A stretch of 64,000 nt of DNA from JABFSM01 sp964439025. Lineage in GTDB: Bacteria > Gemmatimonadota > Gemmatimonadetes > Gemmatimonadales > GWC2-71-9. The translations under genes were made by a program, and so were the position numbers. The stretch is from the NCBI GenBank assembly GCA_964439025.1, contig CAYTMW010000001.1:124001-188000 (forward strand). The letters are read 5' to 3'. Positions 60,401 through 64,000 of this stretch are shown piece by piece. How positions within the stretch are numbered: position 1 is the first letter of the stretch; the number at the start of each line of letters is the position of its first letter. The notes beneath the pieces were generated by a model that had not been told where the DNA came from, searched no databases, and saw only the letters and a list, made by a program, of their open reading frames with translations.

Positions 60401-60801
60401 AGGCGCTCACCGAGGCGGAGAACCGGCTCCGCTCGTTGCGGCAGGCGATCGATCAGACGCCTCGCGCCCCGGCGGCGCTGGCCGACCGCGGACGCGCGCT
60501 CACCGACCGGCTGCGCGAACTGCGTACCGAGCTCACCGGCGACCAGGTGATCGGCGCCCGGAACGAACCGGTCCCTCCGTCGGTACAGGCCCGGCTCCAG
60601 AGAGTGATCGGCGGAACCTGGAACAACACCTCGGCGCCGACGGCCACGGCCCGGCGCGGCTACGACATCGCGTCGCAGGCGCTCACGGTGTTTCTGCCAA
60701 AGCTGCAGTCGGCGCTGGACGAGCTGAAAAAGTTGGAGGATGAGGCGGAGACCGCCGGCGCTCCCTGGACACCGGGCCGATTGCCGGTTTGGAAGCCGTG
60801 A
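57430..60801 (+). CDS. Large secreted Asp-box (VPS10/sortilin-like) protein
   Basis: 1123 residues from ATG 57430; the open frame begins earlier but the signal peptide (FSALLSVTLALPAQLAAQ) starts here. At least nine Asp-boxes (S/T-x-D-x-G-x-x-W), among them KSTDGGRSWNN, KTTDGGKTWTQ, RSRDGGQHWER, KSTDGGRSWSS and FTLDGGKKWFK, build a ten-blade-type propeller over about 40-760. A beta region (GFQRMTWDLRHH), a Gly-rich linker near residues 890-925 and a C-terminal helical bundle follow. Proteins of this type are often annotated as glycosyl hydrolases, but no catalytic residues can be assigned. Confidence 0.88.
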   Translation: MRRFSALLSVTLALPAQLAAQPAPAAPAAPAARQGGDSAGGGGLRAGQFSGLRFRGIGPAMASGRIGEVAIHPSDKSVWYVGVHSGGVWKTVNGGTTWSPIFDAQASYSIGTVAIDPSNPLTVWVGSGENNSQRSVGWGDGVYKSTDGGRSWNNLGLKESFHIGRIVIDPRKSDVVYATAMGSMWSPGGDRGVYKTTDGGKTWTQALKPDNEWTGAYELAMDPRNSDVLFATTYQRGRRQWGFIDGGPGSAVYKSADAGATWNKLSRGLPSEELGKIGLAVSPADPGVVYIQVEAANRAGGFFRSRDGGQHWERMSTRTAGPPFYYHKIVADPKHVDRVYSVDVQMSVTEDGGRTFRSIQGRSMHVDNHAVWIDPDDTEHLLVGNDGGLYETRDRGGNWHFFGNLPVTQFYKVSIDNALPFYNLCGGTQDNNTLCGPSQTTNGHGASNADWFITVGGDGFQPRIDPTNPDIIYGESQHGELARYDRKTGERVGIQPQVEPGEAASRWHWDAPLIISPFANTRLYFASQRVYRSDDRGDTWRPISGDLSRQLDRNKLQLMGKVWGVDAVAKNTSTSLWGAVVSLSESPKKEGMLWAGTDDGLVQVTEDAGGSWRKTDTIPGVPSLTFVADLEASNHDANTGYAVFNNHKQGDYKPYVYKSTDGGRSWSSIVGDLPARSPAWTIVLDHVNPNLLFVGTEMGAYFTLDGGKKWFKFGGLPTIQVRDIAIQQRENDLILATFGRGFYILHDYSPLRNAATTIAERAVLLPVKDAKIYIPAQPLGGGPRGSQGDDLYTVANQPMGATFTYYLRDALRTLRQRRQQTERSAAQKNQDVPYPSWDSLRAEEREEAPAVVLTVTDDQGNVIRRLTGPTTAGFQRMTWDLRHHASTPVGAGGGGFGGGRSGGGGGGGGDTDDDGPQAGGGGPSGPMVVPGTYKVSMALRVDGKLAPVGESQTFRAVPVGQGSLPPADRTAIAAFHQQTARLQRALLGTSQALTEAENRLRSLRQAIDQTPRAPAALADRGRALTDRLRELRTELTGDQVIGARNEPVPPSVQARLQRVIGGTWNNTSAPTATARRGYDIASQALTVFLPKLQSALDELKKLEDEAETAGAPWTPGRLPVWKP

Positions 60802-60809
60802 CCTCGCCC

Positions 60810-60925
60810 CCGGACTAGGGTAGGACTCGCCCACGGGGCCTGCGGGCCAACACGCATCGCGATGTTTCGTCAGGCCCTCGCGGCCCGACGTCCCCTATGG
60901 CGAGCCCTACCCGTCGCCCGGGTGA
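60810..60925 (-). repeat. Long palindromic repeat family A, copy 2
   Basis: CTAGGGTAGGACTCGCCCAC ... CTATGGCGAGCCCTACCCGT, ending CGCCCGGGTGAC. It is the reverse complement of the 62658 copy, including the central loop (CCTGACGAA / TGATGCG-type). It lies between convergent genes. Confidence 0.8.
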
Positions 60926-61876
60926 CTACCGAGGCAAGTAACGCTTCGGAAACTTCGCAATCACCGTGTAGTTGGGATCCACTACGTTCGCGACGGTGCT
61001 CTCGGCCAGCTGTCCCAGCAGCGCATACGCGTCGAGCTTGCCGAATCCGTACTCTTCGAGCCACTCGATCAGCTCGATGTGCGCGAGACGAAAGGCATCG
61101 ATGAGCGGCCGAGCGCTTCCCGCCACCATGATGTAGCGGTCGTCCTCGAGGCGGGGCCAATCGATCGTCTTCCCCTTGATGACGTCGATCTGGAGAATCA
61201 CGTCCATCGACGTCTCGAGTCCCGTTCCAGCCACTTCTCCCTGCCCCTGCCGGGCGTGCCCGTCGCCGAAATAGAGATAGGCTCCGTCGTGGAAGATGGG
61301 GAGGTACACCGTAGTGCCCTCGCGCAGCTCCGGCGCGTCCATGTTGCCGCCGAAGTCGCCGGGCCAGATCCCAGCGAACGCCTCCGAGCCACGCGGCGCC
61401 ACCGCGATCCGTCCGAGCATCGGCTGGAGATCGATGGTGATCGACTTCATGCGGCTGTCGGGCAGCTCGGTCGTGCCGGTCATCTTCTCGCGATCGAGCC
61501 GCCAGAGATAGCGCCGGGAGTCGATCGGCGGATTGAGCATCCGGACCCGGTTGTCGGCGGAGAGACCACCGAAGGAGGGCCGGACATTGGCCGCGGCGAG
61601 GTCATGGTTGGGCGTGACCTTGATGATCTTGACGACCAGCATGTCGCTGGTCGTGGCACCCTCGACGTAGAATGGCCCCACCTCGCCCGGAAAAGCGCCC
61701 CCTTCCTTCGTGTAGTAGGGCCCGAACATCGTCTTCGAAATCAGCACGGTGTTGGGCTTGATCCGGAGCGCCGGCTCCCGCACCGCGAACGTCGGATGGC
61801 CGACGGTCGGACTGAACCGAACGGTATCTTGCGCGGGCAGACTGGAGGCAAGGAGGCAAAGCGGCAAAAACCGCAT
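60926..61876 (-). CDS. Exported acetamidase/formamidase family protein
   Basis: 316 residues. Family landmarks: VEGATTSDMLVVKIIKVTPN, the metal-site stretch GTTVYLPIFHDGAYLYFGD followed by GHARQGQGE, and VAGTGLETSMDV. It releases ammonia from formamide or acetamide-like substrates; most relatives are cytoplasmic but this one has a signal peptide (residues 1-16, FLPLCLLASSLPAQ). That signal is the octamer repeat read in frame. GGAG precedes the ATG. Confidence 0.85.
   Translation of the reverse strand: MRFLPLCLLASSLPAQDTVRFSPTVGHPTFAVREPALRIKPNTVLISKTMFGPYYTKEGGAFPGEVGPFYVEGATTSDMLVVKIIKVTPNHDLAAANVRPSFGGLSADNRVRMLNPPIDSRRYLWRLDREKMTGTTELPDSRMKSITIDLQPMLGRIAVAPRGSEAFAGIWPGDFGGNMDAPELREGTTVYLPIFHDGAYLYFGDGHARQGQGEVAGTGLETSMDVILQIDVIKGKTIDWPRLEDDRYIMVAGSARPLIDAFRLAHIELIEWLEEYGFGKLDAYALLGQLAESTVANVVDPNYTVIAKFPKRYLPR
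61846..61869 (+). repeat. GGAGGCAA octamer array, copy encoding a signal peptide
   Basis: CTGGAGGCAAGGAGGCAAAG, then CGGCAAAAA; its bottom strand encodes LPLCLLASS of the acetamidase signal peptide. Confidence 0.8.
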
Positions 61877-61947
61877 GGTCGTTCTCCGTGTTGTAGGCCG
61901 TCAGAATATGGACCCTCGAGCGGGTTTGGACATTGCCCGACGTAGAA

Positions 61948-61972
61948 AAGTTATTACATTCGTTATTACTTT
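61948..61972 (+). promoter_or_regulatory. AT-rich direct repeat upstream of the AbrB/Doc pair
   Basis: GTTATTACATTCGTTATTAC holds two copies of GTTATTAC, 12 bases apart, just before the antitoxin ribosome site. It stands out in GC-rich surroundings and suits an AbrB-type autorepressor site and promoter. Confidence 0.5.
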
Positions 61973-61986
61973 TCAGGAGGCCTCTG

Positions 61987-62220
61987 ATGCTGGTCAAGGA
62001 AACGGTCATCCGGCCCATCGGGAACTCGGCGGGGGTGTCAATTCCGAAAGCGATGCTGCAGCGGCTCAAACTGGCGGAGGGGGACAAAGTGTATTTGCGC
62101 GAGACGGTCGAGGGCGTGCTGGTGACGCCGTACGATTCGGATTTCGCCAGGACGATGGAAGCTGCGAGGGAGGGGATGAAGCTTTACCGAAATACGCTTC
62201 GCGAGCTGTCGAAGAGGTAG
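61987..62220 (+). CDS. AbrB/MazE-type antitoxin
   Basis: 77 residues from ATG 61987 with CAGGAGG upstream. ETVIRPIGNSAGVSIPKAML is the AbrB swapped-hairpin DNA-binding fold. The C-terminal tail (RTMEAAREGMKLYRNTLREL) would cover the toxin. TTATTACATTCGTTATTACT at 61950 is an AT-rich direct repeat, a likely promoter and autoregulation site. Confidence 0.88.
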   Translation: MLVKETVIRPIGNSAGVSIPKAMLQRLKLAEGDKVYLRETVEGVLVTPYDSDFARTMEAAREGMKLYRNTLRELSKR

Positions 62221-62225
62221 CCGAC

Positions 62226-62630
62226 GTGTCAGGCAGAGTGGAGCCTCGCTGGCTCACAACCGAGCAGGTCATCGCGATTCACGATGAACAGATCGCCGAG
62301 TTCGGCGGCCTTTCGGGCATCCGCGACGAAGGGGCGCTTCATTCGGCAGGGGATACGCCGCGGAACAAGTGGGCATACGAGGAGTCTGATCTCCAAGGCC
62401 TGGCTGCGGCGTACGGGTTCAGGCTGGCTCGGAATCACGCGTTTGCGGATGGCAACAAACCAACGGCGCTCGTGGCGATGTACGCCTTTCTCGCCAAGAA
62501 CGGTCTTCGTCTCTCGGCGGAGGAAGCGGAGACGGTGCTCACCATGATCGCCCTCGCCGAGGGCAAGCTCTCCGAGAACAGACTCGCGGCCTGGCTCAAG
62601 TCCAACTCGAAGAAACGCGTGGTCGGCTGA
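62226..62630 (+). CDS. Doc-type (Fic-fold) toxin with an altered catalytic motif
   Basis: 134 residues from GTG 62226, 5 bases after the antitoxin stop. VEPRWLTTEQVIAIHDEQIA, then RDEGALHSA follow the Doc pattern. The Fic motif is HAFADGNKPTALVAM: His, Phe, Asp, Gly-Asn-Lys are kept, but the Arg of the usual GNKRTA is Pro. Doc phosphorylates elongation factor Tu. The change could weaken or abolish activity, or be compensated. Confidence 0.85.
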   Translation: MSGRVEPRWLTTEQVIAIHDEQIAEFGGLSGIRDEGALHSAGDTPRNKWAYEESDLQGLAAAYGFRLARNHAFADGNKPTALVAMYAFLAKNGLRLSAEEAETVLTMIALAEGKLSENRLAAWLKSNSKKRVVG

Positions 62631-62657
62631 TGGGCGCGGGGACGCGAATGCGAGAGA

Positions 62658-62792
62658 GACCTCAGTCACCCGGGCGACGGGTAGGGCTCGCCATAGGGGA
62701 CGTCGGGCCGCGAGGGCTTGACGAATGGTCGAGATGCGGGTTGGCCCGCAGGCCCCGTGGGCGAGTTCTACCCTAGCCCCGGGGGAGCGACT
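62658..62792 (+). repeat. Long palindromic repeat family A, copy 3
   Basis: GTCACCCGGGCGACGGGTAG ... GGCCCCGTGGGCGAGTTCTA, then CCCTAGCCCCGGGGGAGCGAC. The arms pair over about 30 bases. It lies between the convergent Doc and amidohydrolase genes. Confidence 0.8.
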
Positions 62793-62793
62793 A

Positions 62794-64000
62794 TCACGGC
62801 ACCACTCCATAGACGATCTCGCCGTTGATGATCGTCATCAGATTCTTCGCCTTGAGAATATCGAGCTCCGGCACCGTCATGATGTCGCGGTCGAACACCG
62901 TGAGATCGGCGAGCTTGCCGGTCTCGATGGTACCCCGGACCGCGTCCTCGAACGCGGCAAACGCGGCCCACACCGTGAACGCCTTGAGCGCCTGGTCCCG
63001 GGTCATCTTTTCCTCCGGGTGCCATCCTTCTCCCGAGCGTCCCTGCATGTCCTTCCGCGCCACCGCCGCGTAGAACTCGATCAGCGGTTCCCCACGCTCC
63101 ACCGGCGCATCGCTTCCTCCCGCAATCGGCACACCCTGCTTGATCAGCGTCTGCCAGGCATAGGCGCCGCGGAGGCGGTCCATACCCAGACGGGCGGGCG
63201 CAAAGTAGAGATCGCCGATCGCGTGCGACGGCTGCATCGAGGCGATGATGCCGAGCCGCTTGAATTTCGGAATGTCCGAAAGCGCCACGATCTGGGAGTG
63301 CTCATCGCGCCAGCGCGGCTCCGCCACCTTGCGCTGGTCGGGGGGGACTTCCCGCATCGCACGCTCGTACATGTCGAGGGTCAGCCGGTTCCCGCGGTCG
63401 CCGATCGCGTGGGTCTCCACCTGGATCCCGCTCCGCAGCGCGCCCGCCAGCATCACCTTGAGCGCCACGGTGTCGGTGGTGATGAGTCCGGTGGTCCGGG
63501 CCTCATCGGTGTACGGCGCGAGGAGCGCCGCTCCCCGGCTTCCGAGCGCGCCGTCCATCACCACCTTGATGACGCGCACGTTCAGGCGATTGTCGAATTC
63601 ACCCAGACTCGCACCCTGCGCAATCAGCCGGTCGGCGTCGGCGCTCGGGCCCGAGATCGCCTTGTAGATTCGGATCTTGATCTTGCCGTCGGTGTACAGC
63701 CGGCGGATCCGCTCGACCTCAGCCCAGCTGCCGTGGGCATCCTGGATCTGGGTCCAGCCCAGCATCACCGAGCGCTCGACGCCTTTGAGGATCTGCTGGT
63801 CGCGCTCTTCCTCGGTCGGATTCGGCACCAGGCGGCTCACCAGCCCCTGCGCGCGGTCGATCAGCATCCCGGTCGGCTCGCCGTCGCTGTCCTTGTTGAT
63901 GTTGCCGCCGGACGGCGCCGCGGTGGTCCGTGTGATCCCCGCCAGTTTGAGCGCCGCGCTGTTGACGACCGAGGCGTGGCCGTCGGCCCGGGTCAACATG
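62794..64000 (-). CDS. YtcJ-like amidohydrolase, N-terminus beyond the window
   Basis: At least 402 codons, open to the right edge. ADGHASVVNSAALKLAG, KVVMDGALGSRGAALLAPY, ETHAIGDRGNRLTLDMYE, GIIASMQPSHAIGDLYFA and GGSDAPVERGEPLIEFYAA are the C-terminal family motifs. The HxH metal motif and any signal peptide lie outside. Related in family to the 47789 gene but not closely. The closing segment TGKLADLTVFDRDIM is the standard composite-domain end. Confidence 0.9.
   Translation of the reverse strand, partial: MLTRADGHASVVNSAALKLAGITRTTAAPSGGNINKDSDGEPTGMLIDRAQGLVSRLVPNPTEEERDQQILKGVERSVMLGWTQIQDAHGSWAEVERIRRLYTDGKIKIRIYKAISGPSADADRLIAQGASLGEFDNRLNVRVIKVVMDGALGSRGAALLAPYTDEARTTGLITTDTVALKVMLAGALRSGIQVETHAIGDRGNRLTLDMYERAMREVPPDQRKVAEPRWRDEHSQIVALSDIPKFKRLGIIASMQPSHAIGDLYFAPARLGMDRLRGAYAWQTLIKQGVPIAGGSDAPVERGEPLIEFYAAVARKDMQGRSGEGWHPEEKMTRDQALKAFTVWAAFAAFEDAVRGTIETGKLADLTVFDRDIMTVPELDILKAKNLMTIINGEIVYGVVP

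Noticed and set aside
57202..60834. Two long antisense frames (583 and 549 codons) against the Asp-box gene
   Set aside because: Shadow frames; the sense strand has nine Asp-boxes and a signal peptide.
60810..60925. Family A as integron attC sites
   Set aside because: GTTGGCCC resembles the attC core end, but no complementary core pair, cassette array or integrase is present.
1..64000. tRNA, rRNA, prophage, insertion sequence or replication origin
   Set aside because: No cloverleaf, rRNA, transposase, integrase, phage structural gene or dnaA-type cluster was found on reading both strands.

Overview
The window is a high-GC chromosome segment, most likely from a Gemmatimonadota bacterium. This rests on gene style rather than a marker gene, because no rRNA or tRNA is present. 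The clues are a receptor-type Ser/Thr kinase with an N-terminus typical of that phylum, many Tat- or lipobox-exported enzymes, YtcJ-like amidohydrolases, an Asp-box (VPS10-like) protein and beta-barrels typical of a Gram-negative envelope. Both ends cut genes: a secreted amidase on the left and an amidohydrolase on the right.

Layout. 1-5 kb: amidase, kinase-TPR sensor, then gene remnants. 5-13 kb: glnA and a three-gene RND efflux operon. 13-18 kb: small secreted and membrane proteins and a potABCD polyamine importer. 17.8-23.4 kb: an exported sugar-oxidation cluster (hitchhiker subunit, GMC oxidoreductase, two TIM-barrel proteins) followed by a small membrane protein and a NirK-like copper oxidase. 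23.4-27.3 kb: a VapBC pair, a chimeric remnant, and an unusual PA2779-like / C39 peptidase-TPR-POTRA-barrel pair. 27.5-30.5 kb: an ECF sigma / anti-sigma / CpxP-like / NTF2-like operon and a serine hydrolase. 30.7-33.4 kb: a P-type ATPase. 33.8-37.7 kb: a coupled sugar operon (symporter, nucleotidyltransferase, divergent galactokinase) whose last two genes appear to start at CTG. 37.8-44.9 kb: Ada repair protein, DoxX-like protein, two barrel-like proteins, lipid kinase, and a propeller-PHP hydrolase. 44.9-50.2 kb: two class III aminotransferases, an amidohydrolase and a DUF411 protein. 50.2-51.3 kb: a decayed ABC transporter. 51.3-64 kb: membrane hydrolase, divergent Nramp, 2-hydroxyacid dehydrogenase, DUF2231-TPR and DUF6526-like proteins, APC permease, large Asp-box protein, acetamidase, AbrB/Doc toxin-antitoxin pair and a partial amidohydrolase.

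The main unexplained structure is repetitive DNA at gene edges. Two long palindromic families are present: A, three copies, all between convergent genes; and B, four copies, all next to gene 3' ends. A shorter motif of the type CACCCTGAGCGNAGCGAAGGG occurs both between genes and inside export-signal regions. Several 7-8 bp tandem arrays supply stop codons, ribosome binding sites and complete signal peptides. The GGAGGCAA octamer is the most striking: because 8 is not a multiple of 3, every frame of its TTGCCTCC strand encodes the same hydrophobic octapeptide. The window also holds at least five gene remnants.
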